Source: Negativicutes bacterium
Lineage (GTDB): Bacteria > Bacillota_C > Negativicutes > Sporomusales_B > JARLHX01
Direction: 5' to 3'
Assembly (NCBI GenBank): GCA_031292035.1
Contig: JARLHX010000256.1
Location: 1-38,763 of the forward strand
Length of the DNA stretch: 38,763 bases
Part shown: positions 1 through 8,752 of the stretch, one piece after another
Numbering within the stretch: position 1 is the first letter of the stretch
Layout of the letters: the number at the start of each line of letters is the position of its first letter
Translations under genes and position numbers: made by a program
Notes under the pieces: model-generated
What the model was told of the DNA's origin: nothing
Databases searched by the model: none
What the model saw: the letters and a program-made list of their open reading frames with translations, nothing else

Positions 1-474
1 CCGGCCGAGGGCGACGCGGATATCAATCCCTACCGGCGTATCGGCAGGCAGGATGTAAATGCCTTCCCGGGCTTCGGGGGGCACGATTTTATTGTCCAGG
101 TTGAGTTCCTCGGTAGAGCAGAGCATGCCCTGGGACTGGACGCCACGGAAATCGGCGGCTTGGATTTCCATGCCGGTGGGCAGCTTGGCACCCACCAGCG
201 CCACTGGAACAATATCGCCGCGGCGGACATTGGTGGCCCCGGTGACCACTGTAACCGCCAGGCCGCTGATGTCCATCTTACAGACCTGCAGCTTGTCGGC
301 GTTGGGATGAGGGTCAAGCTCGGCAATCCGTCCGGTGACGACATTTTCGATGCCCTGACCCAGGTATTCGATATTTTCAACCGGCACCCCGGCCATGGTC
401 ATCATTTCTGCCAGCTCTTCCGGCGTCTGGCTGAAGTCCACATAGTCTTTAAGCCATTTTATTGAAGCGCGCAT
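1..474 (-). CDS. pheT: Phenylalanyl-tRNA synthetase beta subunit, N-terminal part (cut by window edge)
   Basis: This is the beta chain of the cytoplasmic alpha2-beta2 enzyme that charges tRNA-Phe. Only the first 158 codons are present; the frame runs open through base 1. The protein opens MRASIKWLKDYVDFSQ, and residues about 40-150 form the OB-fold tRNA-binding (EMAP-like) domain, with the segment VTGRIAELDPHPNADKL typical of PheT. The ATG at 472-474 lies 12 bases after the pheS stop, so the two genes form one transcript. Identity is secure from sequence plus position; the catalytic-like and B5 domains lie outside the window. Confidence 0.96.
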   Translation of the reverse strand, partial: MRASIKWLKDYVDFSQTPEELAEMMTMAGVPVENIEYLGQGIENVVTGRIAELDPHPNADKLQVCKMDISGLAVTVVTGATNVRRGDIVPVALVGAKLPTGMEIQAADFRGVQSQGMLCSTEELNLDNKIVPPEAREGIYILPADTPVGIDIRVALGR

Positions 475-486
475 CCTTCATCCCCC

Positions 487-1509
487 TTAAAACTGCGCTA
501 TAAAGCGCAGATCATTGTCGTAGAACAGCCTGAGGTCGTCGATACCGTAAACCAGCATCGCCACCCTCTCGACCCCCATGCCAAAGGCAAAGCCGCTGAC
601 TTGATCCGGGTCGAAATTGCTCATTTCCAGCACCCGGGGATGAACCATGCCTGAACCGAGTATCTCCAGCCAACCGGTGCCCTTACAGGTCCGGCAGCCT
701 TTTCCGGCGCACATCACACAGGATATGTCCACCTCGGCGCTGGGCTCGGTAAAGGGAAAGAAACTGGGCCGGAAACGCAGCTTGACGTTCTTGCCGAAAA
801 TTTCTTTTGCAAAGAGGTCCAGCGTCCCTTTTAGATCGGAGAAACTGATGCCTTTATCGATAACCAATCCCTCCACCTGGGTAAAGACCGGCGAGTGGGT
901 GGCGTCGTAGTCGCGGCGGTAAACCTTGCCTGGGGCGATGATCCGCACCGGCGAATTGGGCTCGGCGGCCTGCATGGTCCGCACCTGAACCGGCGAGGTG
1001 TGGGTCCGGAGCAAGATATCGCCGGTGACATAGAAAGAGTCCTGCATATCACGCGCCGGATGATCGGGCGGCAGGTTGAGGGCCTCGAAATTATAGTAGT
1101 CCTGCTCGACTTCGGGGCCTTCGGCCACTTCAAAGCCCATGCGCATAAAGACTGACTTGATCCGGTCAAGGGTCAAAGTCAGTGGATGTTTATGTCCCAT
1201 ACGGGCCCGCCGTCCGGGCATAGTGATGTCGATTTTCTCTGACGCCAGCCGCTGAGTCAGGGCGGCCTGTTTGAGTTCATCCTGCTTGCTTTCCAGCAGT
1301 CCGTCCAATTCCGACCTCAGTTCGTTGACGATCTGGCCGATCCGTGGCCGCTCCTCGGGAGACAGCGCCCCCATGCCCCGGAGAACTCCGGTCAAACTGC
1401 CCTTTTTCCCCAGATATTTGACCCTGAGGTCGTTGAGGGCCTCAAGGCTGGCGGCCCCGGTCAGTTCCTCAACCGCCGCCTGGCGCAGTTGTTTCAGCTC
1501 TTGTTCCAT
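487..1509 (-). CDS. pheS: Phenylalanyl-tRNA synthetase alpha subunit
   Basis: This is the catalytic chain of Phe-tRNA synthetase, a class II synthetase of 340 aa (normal length). The N-terminal ~90 residues form the coiled-coil tRNA-binding arm. The core starts at [14 protein letters not shown] (class II motif 1 region), and motif 3 is seen in [11 protein letters not shown] near the C terminus. A Cys-rich insert ([12 protein letters not shown], about residue 265) precedes GTGWLEILG, as in many bacterial PheS. The ATG at 1509 has an excellent Shine-Dalgarno AAGGAGGT. It is preceded by the arginase-family gene with a 117-bp spacer in which I see no clear promoter, so it probably depends on the upstream Phe T-box. 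Confidence 0.97.
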   Translation of the reverse strand: MEQELKQLRQAAVEELTGAASLEALNDLRVKYLGKKGSLTGVLRGMGALSPEERPRIGQIVNELRSELDGLLESKQDELKQAALTQRLASEKIDITMPGRRARMGHKHPLTLTLDRIKSVFMRMGFEVAEGPEVEQDYYNFEALNLPPDHPARDMQDSFYVTGDILLRTHTSPVQVRTMQAAEPNSPVRIIAPGKVYRRDYDATHSPVFTQVEGLVIDKGISFSDLKGTLDLFAKEIFGKNVKLRFRPSFFPFTEPSAEVDISCVMCAGKGCRTCKGTGWLEILGSGMVHPRVLEMSNFDPDQVSGFAFGMGVERVAMLVYGIDDLRLFYDNDLRFIAQF

Positions 1510-1626
1510 ATGTACCTCCTTAAGTTATCTATAAAAGCATTTGACTGATAGTTGATATTATTATGTACAACAGCCACGGTTCTTTGCGAGAAATTCAGCG
1601 AACCGCGACGTGTGGATGCTCGCTTT
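1510..1626 (-). other. Arginase-like/pheS intercistronic spacer
   Basis: The spacer contains a modest hairpin (minus-strand arms CGCGGTTC and GAACCGTG separated by about 17 nt) but no T-run and no convincing -35/-10 pair. It is therefore more likely an intercistronic or processing element than a terminator, consistent with read-through into pheS. Confidence 0.35.
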
Positions 1627-2454
1627 TTATAGCAGCCGGCCTACCTGGAAAATCCGGCGGATCTGCCCTATGCCCTGCCGGTCACAGGGGCCAAACTCCA
1701 CCACACTCTGGCCCACCACCTGAAACTCCCGGGTGAGGGTGGTGATGACCGTCTCCAGTGTCTCAAGACCAATGCCGCCAGGCGCATTCCAGGCACTGAA
1801 CGGAAAAGCAGCCGGACTCAGGACATCGGTATCGACATGGATGTAGATATTCTTAAAGCCCTGTGTCTTCACCGCTGCGGCTACAGCCTCCGGCATTGCA
1901 GTCAGTTGCTCCGGCCTGAGCATAGTGATTGACCGTGCGTCGATACATTCAGCCTCAGGCGGGTCCAAATCCCGTGTTCCCGCCAAGACGAGCTGTCTTG
2001 ATTCCAGAGGAGGCCCGAGACAGGCCAGGATGTCAGGATCACCTTCCCCCAGGAGGAATCGCAGCGGCATGCCGGTAAACAGCTTGCTGGGCGAAGACTC
2101 CGGGGTGTTGAGGTCACCGTGGGCATCCAGCCAAATGACTGCCAGATCTCCCTGATACAGCCGGTTGAGGTAGGATATAGGCGCCAGGGTCGAACAGCAG
2201 TCCCCGCCGATCATCAGTATCCTCTGCGGTGAACAGGATGCAATCTTATCAATAGCCATCTGTAATTGTCTAAATAAAACATCGTAGTCGCGGATATTGC
2301 TTTTTGCCCTAGCTTCTTCGGCTGTTCCGACCGGAATTTCGACCAGGTCCATACCCTGACCGATCGCGGCCTTCAATGCCATAGCGCCGTCATAGACCGA
2401 GCGCCGGCCTGACCCTTGCCACTGGGGAAAAAACAAATTCAACCAACTGGTCAT
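1627..2454 (-). CDS. Arginase/agmatinase-family ureohydrolase-like protein
   Basis: The ureohydrolase family hydrolyses guanidino or formimino groups at a binuclear Mn centre. Visible motifs are DAHGD (about residue 133) and HVDTDVLSP (about residue 216), matching metal-binding regions 2 and 3. The first motif, normally GGDH, reads GGDCCS, so the usual His ligand is replaced by Cys, as in some arginase-like subfamilies. The start is the ATG at 2454 (MTSWLNLFF) behind GGGAGG. An upstream in-frame extension would translate the T-box terminator and is rejected. Length is 275 aa. It lies directly behind a Phe-type T-box and ahead of pheST, so its expression is probably tied to tRNA-Phe charging. 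Substrate is unknown. Confidence 0.82.
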   Translation of the reverse strand: MTSWLNLFFPQWQGSGRRSVYDGAMALKAAIGQGMDLVEIPVGTAEEARAKSNIRDYDVLFRQLQMAIDKIASCSPQRILMIGGDCCSTLAPISYLNRLYQGDLAVIWLDAHGDLNTPESSPSKLFTGMPLRFLLGEGDPDILACLGPPLESRQLVLAGTRDLDPPEAECIDARSITMLRPEQLTAMPEAVAAAVKTQGFKNIYIHVDTDVLSPAAFPFSAWNAPGGIGLETLETVITTLTREFQVVGQSVVEFGPCDRQGIGQIRRIFQVGRLL

Positions 2455-2473
2455 GGGATTCGCCTCCCAAGCG

Positions 2474-2848
2474 AAAATAAAAAGACTCCCGCCCCCAAGG
2501 GGCGAAAGCCTCGACTTCCGCGGTACCACCCTAATCAATACTCGCTTTCCGATAACGGGGAAATCCGTCCGGCCTACGCAGGGATAACCCCTTCAGCGCG
2601 GATGCTCGGGAGTGAACTTCTGACGCCTGTTTCGGAACCGCTCTCAGTCTACGGCGGCCTCCTCCCTGGGGAAACGACAGCGACATACTCTCTCCGTCAC
2701 GGCACAAATTATTGAACCATAAGACGCCTGTACAGAAGATACGCAGCAATGGATCCGGTGGCTTCAAATACTTTCCAGAAGAAATCGGGAGTCGCCAACA
2801 TGAGACCACACCCTCTCTGCTTTTCGGTGAAATAATCAGCTCATTGCT
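2474..2848 (-). promoter_or_regulatory. T-box riboswitch, tRNA-Phe specifier
   Basis: The minus-strand leader contains the canonical T-box AGGGTGGTACCGCG (2519-2532), which pairs with the uncharged tRNA 3' end. An intrinsic terminator follows: GC-rich stem about 2484-2512, then the U-run at 2474-2483. The stem I specifier loop reads GAAG-UUC-A (UUC = 2614-2616). It aligns with the GAAA-codon-A arrangement of known T-boxes, and the flanking CUCC pairs with GGAG on the 5' side, giving a Phe codon. The AGAGAGTA loop-E motif is also present. Uncharged tRNA-Phe should favour antitermination and expression of the arginase-like gene and, by read-through, pheST. Confidence 0.93.
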
Positions 2849-2854
2849 AAACGT

Positions 2855-2883
2855 ATTATAGCATATCGATTTTCAAATTACAA
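2855..2883 (-). promoter_or_regulatory. Sigma-A promoter of the T-box/arginase-like/pheST unit
   Basis: -35 TTGTAA (2878-2883), 17-bp spacer, perfect -10 TATAAT (2855-2860); predicted start near 2848. The -35 overlaps the trmH stop codon. Confidence 0.85.
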
Positions 2884-3693
2884 GTTAGCGCGGCGCTGCC
2901 TGGCCGCCTCAAACAAGACCACGGCGGCCGCTGTCGCCACGTTTAGCGACTCGGCTTCGCCGTAAATGGGAATATAAATTCTGAATTTTGCCGCAGCCAA
3001 AAGTTCGCTACTCATACCGGCCCCTTCGTTGCCAAAGGCGATGGCCAGCGGACCGGTCAGCGGGGCGGAGTGATACACGGTTGCCGCCTCCAGTGCTGTC
3101 GCGACCAGCGGGGCAGACACTGCCTCCAGCGCATGCAGGAGCTCGCCGCGATCGAGGCCGGCGAGTACCGGCAGATGAAAAAGTGAGCCCATGGTGGCCC
3201 GCACCGTTTTGCCGGCAAATACATCTGCCGAGCCGCGGGTCAGAATCACGCCGCTAGCGCCAGCGGCATCGGCGGCCCGGATGAGGGCCCCGGCGTTGCC
3301 CGGGTCCTGCACGCCGTCCAGCACCGCGATAAGGGGCGCTGCACTGGTAGGCACAAGATCGGCAAAGGTAAACCGGCGTTTGACAGCTAAAATCATGATT
3401 CCCTGAGGCTGTTCGGTGTCAGTCATTTTATCATAGATGACTGCCGGCACTTCGGCCAACCGGCAGCTTGTCTCCGCCAGCCGCGCCAACAGCCCTTTGA
3501 CCCGGGGGTTGTCAGCCGCCTGAGCAGTGTACATACAAACTTCACCCTGCCAGCCGGAGGCTGCGAAATCTTCACACAACCTGACGCCTTCCACCACGAA
3601 CAAGCCGAGTTCGTCGCGGTGTTTTTTCTGTTTCAGGGCAATGGCCTGTTTGACCAGCCTGTTCTGTTGGCTGGTGATGACCTCGACGGTCAT
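2878..3693 (-). CDS. TrmH/SpoU-family RNA 2'-O-ribose methyltransferase
   Basis: This is a predicted SAM-dependent RNA ribose methyltransferase of the SPOUT class, 271 aa, with rRNA or tRNA as likely substrate. The N-terminal ~100 residues are the substrate-binding domain (ITSQQNRLVKQAIALKQKKHR). The C-terminal knot carries the family motifs: VLDGVQDPGNAGALIRAADAA (motif 1), IAFGNEGAGMS (motif 2) and IPIYGEAESLNVATAAA (motif 3). Its place before pheST matches ysgA of Bacillus. The ATG overlaps the stop of the upstream KtrA gene by one base (TAATG), implying translational coupling. The exact target nucleotide cannot be read from sequence. Confidence 0.92.
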   Translation of the reverse strand: MTVEVITSQQNRLVKQAIALKQKKHRDELGLFVVEGVRLCEDFAASGWQGEVCMYTAQAADNPRVKGLLARLAETSCRLAEVPAVIYDKMTDTEQPQGIMILAVKRRFTFADLVPTSAAPLIAVLDGVQDPGNAGALIRAADAAGASGVILTRGSADVFAGKTVRATMGSLFHLPVLAGLDRGELLHALEAVSAPLVATALEAATVYHSAPLTGPLAIAFGNEGAGMSSELLAAAKFRIYIPIYGEAESLNVATAAAVVLFEAARQRRANL

Positions 3694-4364
3694 TACTCCA
3701 GCTCCTCCAGCTTTTGCACTCCGGCGTTGCCGCCCACGACGATCAGTATATCTTTGGCGTCGATTTTCTCACTGGGCAGTGGCGGCAGAATCAGGTCATT
3801 ACCGCGTTTGATCGCGATGACGTTGATCCCGAATTTAGCCCTTAGGTTGGCCTCGGCCAGGCTCCGGCCGACGAGTTCCAGCGGTGCTGTGACTTCCACC
3901 AGGCTCAGGTCGGGAGCCAGCTCGATATAGTCCAGCACATTGGTGGACACCAGATTGTGGGCCACCCGAACCCCCATATCCCGTTCAGGGTATACCACCC
4001 GGTCGGCGCCGATCTTTTGCAGCATCTTGCCGTGCATTTCGTTGCGGGCTTTGGCGACAATATAGGGCACTCCCATCTCCTTCAGGGAGATGGTTGTCAT
4101 GACATTGGCCTGGACGTCTTCGCCGATTGCTACCACCACGACGTCGAAGTTGCGGATGCCTAGCGCCTTGAGCGAATCTTCGTCGGTGGTGTCGGCCTGG
4201 ATCACATGGGTGACTTCATTACTGAACTTTTGGACCCGGTCAGCGCGCGAATCGATGGCCAGCACTTCATGGCCGCCTTTGAACAGGCTGATAGCCACAC
4301 TACTACCGAAGCGCCCCAGACCGATGACCGCGAACTGTTTCCGTTTTTTACCCAACTTTCTCAC
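3693..4364 (-). CDS. ktrA: KtrA/TrkA-type potassium channel regulatory subunit
   Basis: This is the cytoplasmic gating ring subunit of a Ktr potassium transporter. The N-terminal RCK domain has a Rossmann motif FAVIGLGRFGSSVA (residues ~11-24) for NAD(H)/ATP binding, followed by VIQADTTDEDSLKALGI. The C-terminal ~80 residues are an RCK_C domain (LELVGRSLAEANLRAKFGINVIAI). Length is 223 aa, normal. It starts 2 bases after the ktrB stop. The first codon is GTG at 4364, very close to its AGAGG; a TTG at 4355 is an alternative with better spacing. It couples to the downstream RNA methyltransferase by a 1-base overlap. Confidence 0.93.
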   Translation of the reverse strand: MRKLGKKRKQFAVIGLGRFGSSVAISLFKGGHEVLAIDSRADRVQKFSNEVTHVIQADTTDEDSLKALGIRNFDVVVVAIGEDVQANVMTTISLKEMGVPYIVAKARNEMHGKMLQKIGADRVVYPERDMGVRVAHNLVSTNVLDYIELAPDLSLVEVTAPLELVGRSLAEANLRAKFGINVIAIKRGNDLILPPLPSEKIDAKDILIVVGGNAGVQKLEELE

Positions 4365-4366
4365 CT

Positions 4367-5728
4367 CTAACCAATAATCACTTTACCCTCAGGATACTTG
4401 ATAAGCTGCTTCTCCTGGCGCATGGCCAGAGCCAGCGCCAGCGTCACCGGGCCCAGCCGGCCGGCAAACATGGTGGCGATTATCCAAAGCTTGCCATGGA
4501 CTGAAAGCTCGGGGGTCAGTCCGGTGGACAAGCCCACAGTGGCAAAAGCCGACACCACTTCGAACAAGATGCTCAAAAAGGTGGCATTTTCAGAAATAGC
4601 AAGGGCCATGGTCACGACGATGATCAGCACCGACGCGAGAAAACCGATGGCAAACGCCTTATATACCATACTATTGGGGATTTTGCGGCCAAACATCTGC
4701 ACATCCTCTCGGCCCCGGATAAGGGCCCAGATGGCCGCCGTCAGCACCGCCAACGTCGAGGTCTTGATCCCGCCGCCGGCTGACCCGGGCGACGCTCCAA
4801 TGAACATCAGGATCACCAAAAAGAACAAGGTTGAATCTTCCATCCTGCCGATACTTATCGTGCTGAAGCCGCCTGTCCGGGCGGTAACCGACTGAAAGTA
4901 ACTGGACAGCAGTTTGCCTTTCACCGAAAGATGCTGCATGGTGTCGGGATTGTCGACTTCCATCGACAGAATAACAATCATCCCGAGGGCGATCAAAAAG
5001 ACGGTGGTGACCAGCACCACTTTGGTGTGCAGGGAGAATTTGCGCCAGCGGCGCTGTTGCCACACGTCGGCAATGACGGCAAAGCCGATGCCGCCGAGGA
5101 TAACCAGGGTGGTGACCGTTAAGTTGACAGTGACATCATTAACAAAAGCCGAAAAGCTTTTGAAGCCGCCGAATAAATCAAAGCCCGAATTGCAGAAGGC
5201 TGAAATGGCGTGCCAGTATCCGTAGTAAATTCCTACAGCCCCCAGTTTGTGAAACCAGTGATAGGCCAGCAGTGAACCGCCGATAAATTCAATAATCAGC
5301 GTGGTTTTGATAATATACTGAGTCAGGCGGACCACCCCTGAGACCGATACTTGGTGGAGCTCCTGCTGCATGACCATCCGTTCTTTCAGCTTGATCCTTT
5401 TCCCCATCAAAAGGGCCATCAAGGTAGCCGTCGTCATGATCCCGATACCGCCGACCTGGATGAGGCCGATGATCACCAACTGGCCAAAAAGGGAAAAGCG
5501 ACTGCCGGTGTCCACCACCTTGAGACCGGTCACGCAAGCCGCCGAGGTGGCGGTAAACAGGGCATCGATAAAGCTCACCCGTTCCCCGGTAGCCGACGCC
5601 AGCGGCGTCGCCAGCAGCAATGCGCCAAACAAAATGAGGCCGGCAAACGCCAAAGCCAAAATCTGATAAGGGGTCAGTCGCCATTTGGTGATATCCAGCA
5701 GACCATGCATATTATCCCGCAAAACCAT
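4367..5728 (-). CDS. ktrB: KtrB-type potassium transporter membrane subunit (TrkH family)
   Basis: This is the ion-conducting subunit of a Ktr K+ uptake system in the inner membrane. Four M1-P-M2 repeats are visible, with the selectivity-loop segments AACVTGL, CNSGFDLFGG, ARTGGFSTI and FATVGLSTG, and helices throughout. I start it at the ATG at 5728 (MVLRDNMHGLL; 453 aa) because it has GGGAGTGAG at proper distance. An ATG 16 codons upstream at 5776 lies at the predicted transcription start of a TATAAT at 5782-5787 and lacks a binding site. It forms a unit with ktrA and the trmH-like gene. Confidence 0.93.
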   Translation of the reverse strand: MVLRDNMHGLLDITKWRLTPYQILALAFAGLILFGALLLATPLASATGERVSFIDALFTATSAACVTGLKVVDTGSRFSLFGQLVIIGLIQVGGIGIMTTATLMALLMGKRIKLKERMVMQQELHQVSVSGVVRLTQYIIKTTLIIEFIGGSLLAYHWFHKLGAVGIYYGYWHAISAFCNSGFDLFGGFKSFSAFVNDVTVNLTVTTLVILGGIGFAVIADVWQQRRWRKFSLHTKVVLVTTVFLIALGMIVILSMEVDNPDTMQHLSVKGKLLSSYFQSVTARTGGFSTISIGRMEDSTLFFLVILMFIGASPGSAGGGIKTSTLAVLTAAIWALIRGREDVQMFGRKIPNSMVYKAFAIGFLASVLIIVVTMALAISENATFLSILFEVVSAFATVGLSTGLTPELSVHGKLWIIATMFAGRLGPVTLALALAMRQEKQLIKYPEGKVIIG

Positions 5729-5781
5729 GTTCGACCGCTCACTCCCGCCGTGAATCCGGCTATACTTTCCAATCATTCATC

Positions 5782-5787
5782 ATTATA
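5782..5787 (-). promoter_or_regulatory. Putative -10 element of the ktrB operon
   Basis: A perfect TATAAT is followed about 7 bp later by the predicted start near 5775. No good -35 is seen at 17 bp (TTGGTA lies 21 bp upstream), so only the -10 is called. Confidence 0.4.
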
Positions 5788-5821
5788 CTGCTATAGTTTC
5801 TCTTCGTCTACCAATATATAT

Positions 5822-5850
5822 GAAAAACACCGTCCTATGAAATGACGGTG
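5822..5850 (-). terminator. Rho-independent terminator of the SDR-ending operon
   Basis: Stem AACACCGTC/GACGGTGTT with a short loop, followed on the minus strand by TTTTT. It lies about 86 bp after the SDR stop and marks the end of the 12.4-5.9 kb operon. Confidence 0.85.
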
Positions 5851-5935
5851 TTCTCCGATATCCCCCTCCAACCGGGTGCGGTTTACATTTTAAATTGGCA
5901 GACCTTGTCGACTGCCCTAAAACAAGGGCTTGGAG

Positions 5936-6685
5936 TCAATCCACATAGATCATTTTCTTGGTCATGCCGCCGTCCACCACAAACGCCTGACCGGTAATGA
6001 ATGAGGCCTCAGGCGACAATAAAAAGGCGGTGATGTTGGCGATATCCTCCGGCCGACCGACCCGTCCCGCCGGATGCTGGGCATGGTCCTCCGGACGCAG
6101 GGGTCCGGCGTCTTTCCCGACATCGATCCAGCCGGGACAAACGGCGTTGACTCGCACCTTCGGCCCCAGTGAATTGGCCAGGGCATGAGTCAGCCCCAAA
6201 AGCCCGGCTTTGGTGGCGGCATACGCCTCATCGCCCGGTTCGCTCATCAGCGCCCGGGTGGACGAGATATTCACGATGGCGGCGGATGGCGAGCAGCGAA
6301 GAAGCTCAGCGCCGAACTTGGCAAACATAAAGGCTGCTTTCAGGTTGACATCCAGGATGCGCTCAAATTCGCCGACCTCGATTTCGTCAATCGACTTTCC
6401 GGAGCCAAAGCCGGCGTTATTTACGATAAAGTCCAGCCGCCCATAGTCTTTTTTCACCAGATCAATCACCGCTACCACATCAGAGACCTTGCCGACATCT
6501 CCCTGGATGAATCTGGCGTTCAGGCCCACCGCTACCAGCGCAGCGGCTGTTTCGGCCCCGGCGGCAGCATTGCTGTCCACCACGACGACAGTAGTCCCCT
6601 GTCCGGCCAATTTATGGGCGATGGCTTTTCCGATCCCCCTCGCCGCCCCGGTCACAATGGCGACATGGTTTTGCTTACTGCTCAT
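5936..6685 (-). CDS. SDR-family NAD(P)-dependent oxidoreductase
   Basis: This is a classical short-chain dehydrogenase/reductase, 249 aa, presumably oxidising or reducing a hydroxy/keto intermediate in the cytoplasm. Cofactor motif TGAARGIG (residues ~12-19), NNAG (~89-92), catalytic Ser in the ISST segment (~141), YAATK (Tyr/Lys catalytic pair, ~155-159), and a C-terminal GGM segment are all intact. An acidic residue at the end of beta-2 (VVVVDS) suggests NAD+ preference (inference). RBS AGGAGGG precedes the ATG. It is the last gene of a probable catabolic operon, 26 bases after the PrpF-family gene. Confidence 0.9.
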   Translation of the reverse strand: MSSKQNHVAIVTGAARGIGKAIAHKLAGQGTTVVVVDSNAAAGAETAAALVAVGLNARFIQGDVGKVSDVVAVIDLVKKDYGRLDFIVNNAGFGSGKSIDEIEVGEFERILDVNLKAAFMFAKFGAELLRCSPSAAIVNISSTRALMSEPGDEAYAATKAGLLGLTHALANSLGPKVRVNAVCPGWIDVGKDAGPLRPEDHAQHPAGRVGRPEDIANITAFLLSPEASFITGQAFVVDGGMTKKMIYVD

Positions 6686-6711
6686 ACTGACCCTCCTGGC
6701 AGGGATTGATT

Positions 6712-7869
6712 CTAGCTAAAAACCGTCTTTCTTACATAAACATGGCCGTCCATAATCCGCCGGGCCGTCCGGTATACTCCGACCCGCTTCAGTTTCACAC
6801 CGCTGGGCGTTTCTTCGGCATCAGCTTCCACCGGAATAATGCCGCCAGGATGGCCGATGTTAATGGTAATCCGCGACTTGGCTTCCTCGCGCAATACTTC
6901 CCACACAATACTGCCGGGAATCCGTGCGGCCGCCCCAGTGCATACAGTGCCAGACACAGGGTATGTTTTATGCATTCTCAGCATAAATAGCAGCCTGGAA
7001 ACCATGTCACAATCACCGGCCTGTACCGAAGTGCCGCTGATTGTTTGATAGGCAGTAGGCGGACTGACGATGGCAAAGAAGGGATTATAGGGGCTTTTGG
7101 GAGCGGCGTCTTCCGGCCTGTCGACCAGCCCCATCATGACAGCAGCCCGGCCCCGGATTTTTTCGATTGTTTCCATCAGCGCCTTGTTGCTCTCGATCTC
7201 CTGCGGTGATTCAATACCTGTCATCCCAAGCTCAGGGGCCTTGATAAAAACAACGGCGTTGGCGGCATCGACAAGCGATACGGTGTATTTTTTTCCGTCC
7301 ACCTCAATGGTGTCCTGCACATTGCCTGTCGGCAGCAGTTTGCCGGTAATCGCCCCGGCAGTATCCGCCCAATCCAGGGTGATTTTCGCACCGGTTCCCG
7401 GACAGCCGTCAATGGCAAAATCGCCTTCGACCATGGCTTTGCCGTTTTTCACCGGCACCTCGGCTACCAAGATGCTGTCGCTGTTGGTGAGATGAATGCG
7501 GACCGTCGTGACCGGCTCGACCGGTTCCACCAGGCCTTCGTCGATGGCGAAAGGCCCCACCGCAGACGAGATATTGCCGCAGTTGCCGTTATAGTCGATA
7601 AACTCGGCCTCAAAGCTGACCTGGCCGAAGGTGTAGTCAACATCAGCGTTCTCCCTGGTGGACGGAGAGATGATGGCCAGTTTGCTGGTGAGAACGTCGG
7701 CCCCGCCCAGTCCGTCGATCTGGCGGACGTCGGGACTGCCGTAGATGGCGCGGATGACGGCGTCTCTTTTCACCGGGTCTTTCGGCAGTTCATTTTTCAT
7801 AATAAAAACGCCTTTGCTGGTCCCGCCCCGCACAATGGCGCAGCGCAGCAGTTCCATTTCGGGATGCAT
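6712..7869 (-). CDS. PrpF-family (methylitaconate/oxalomesaconate-type) isomerase
   Basis: PrpF-family proteins have a duplicated diaminopimelate-epimerase-like fold and shift double bonds in branched di- or tricarboxylates (for example methylaconitate, 3-methylitaconate, 4-oxalomesaconate). Family hallmarks seen: RGGTSKGVF near the N terminus, [13 protein letters not shown] (~60), the Cys-containing [15 protein letters not shown] (~100) and [21 protein letters not shown] in the C-terminal half. Length is 385 aa from the chosen ATG at 7869, which has AGGAGG six bases upstream; two earlier ATGs overlap the binding site. The neighbours (two lyases, SDR) suggest a branched carboxylate catabolic route. 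Exact substrate is not deducible. Confidence 0.88.
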   Translation of the reverse strand: MHPEMELLRCAIVRGGTSKGVFIMKNELPKDPVKRDAVIRAIYGSPDVRQIDGLGGADVLTSKLAIISPSTRENADVDYTFGQVSFEAEFIDYNGNCGNISSAVGPFAIDEGLVEPVEPVTTVRIHLTNSDSILVAEVPVKNGKAMVEGDFAIDGCPGTGAKITLDWADTAGAITGKLLPTGNVQDTIEVDGKKYTVSLVDAANAVVFIKAPELGMTGIESPQEIESNKALMETIEKIRGRAAVMMGLVDRPEDAAPKSPYNPFFAIVSPPTAYQTISGTSVQAGDCDMVSRLLFMLRMHKTYPVSGTVCTGAAARIPGSIVWEVLREEAKSRITINIGHPGGIIPVEADAEETPSGVKLKRVGVYRTARRIMDGHVYVRKTVFS

Positions 7870-7911
7870 GGTCATCCTCCTCATTTTTGCTTGTTGCTTG
7901 CGAGAATCGCT

Positions 7912-8679
7912 CTATTCTTGCCCTTTAAATTCATTGACGAACCGTTTGGCTTCCTTGCCAAAGAGCGAAAAGGCACTTGTCAGCAGGATGGTCAGTCCAT
8001 CCTCAAGATACTTTTTTGCGCTTTCGCCGGGGCGGACTACAGTACCGATCGGCTTACCGGTCGCAAGACCTTTTTGGACAAATTCCTGGTAAGCAGCCTG
8101 CACCTTGGGGTGTTTTCCCTGCCCGGGAACACCGAGCGACTGGGAAAGATCGCCTGTGCCGAGTATGACTCCGTCGATGCCGTCAACCGCGAGAATATCG
8201 GTAAGATTTTCGATGCCCGCACTGGTTTCGATAATCGCCAGAATGACTGTTTCCCGATTGGCTTCCACCACATATTCAGACAAAGGGGAGGTCATACCAT
8301 AGTCAGAGGCCCTGATTGCATTGAGGCCCCGGTTGCCCTCCGGATAGTATTTCACCGCCCGGACAGCCTTTTGGGCCTCTTCTCTGGTTGAAACCCCTGG
8401 CAAGATCACGCCCATCAGGCCGGTGTCCATAAAGCGCAGGATGGTGTCTCCCTCAGCATTAGGCACCCGGAGAAGGGGCACTATGCCGCGGACTTCTGCG
8501 GCTCTGACCAGTTCCTCACAATCTCGCGGCGAGAGGGGGCCATGCTCGGCGTCAAGGAAAACAAAATCAAAGCCCGCAAGCCCACAGATCTCGACAAACG
8601 CTGGGTAAAACCCTTGAATCATACAGCCGGACACTGCCGCCTTTTGCAGCAGTTTTTCTTTTAACGGATTTTTATACAT
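7912..8679 (-). CDS. HpcH/HpaI-family (class II 2-keto acid) aldolase
   Basis: This is a metal-dependent pyruvate/oxaloacetate-type aldolase of 255 aa, cleaving 2-keto-hydroxy acids. Seen: FLDAEHGPL with the catalytic His (~45), PLLRVP with the substrate Arg (~70), GVILPGVSTREEA, IIETSAGIENL with a metal-binding Glu (~151) and GTGDLSQSLG with the Asp ligand (~177). It resembles 2-keto-3-deoxy-sugar-acid and 4-hydroxy-2-oxo-diacid aldolases. The RBS AAGGTGG precedes the ATG. It lies 42 bp before the PrpF gene, so its substrate may come from the isomerase pathway, though this is inference. Confidence 0.9.
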   Translation of the reverse strand: MYKNPLKEKLLQKAAVSGCMIQGFYPAFVEICGLAGFDFVFLDAEHGPLSPRDCEELVRAAEVRGIVPLLRVPNAEGDTILRFMDTGLMGVILPGVSTREEAQKAVRAVKYYPEGNRGLNAIRASDYGMTSPLSEYVVEANRETVILAIIETSAGIENLTDILAVDGIDGVILGTGDLSQSLGVPGQGKHPKVQAAYQEFVQKGLATGKPIGTVVRPGESAKKYLEDGLTILLTSAFSLFGKEAKRFVNEFKGQE

Positions 8680-8752
8680 TGAAACCTGCCACCACCTTCG
8701 TCAATCGAATCCTACTTTCAGTGATTCAGTTTTACGCCAGTTATGCCAATGA

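Noticed and set aside
2531..2809. Open frame through the Phe T-box leader
   Set aside because: The sequence is explained by the T-box RNA structure and promoter; no conserved protein pattern.
7492..8391. Long plus-strand open frame opposite PrpF and HpcH/HpaI genes
   Set aside because: Antisense shadow of two well-defined genes in GC-rich sequence; no start signal and no family pattern.
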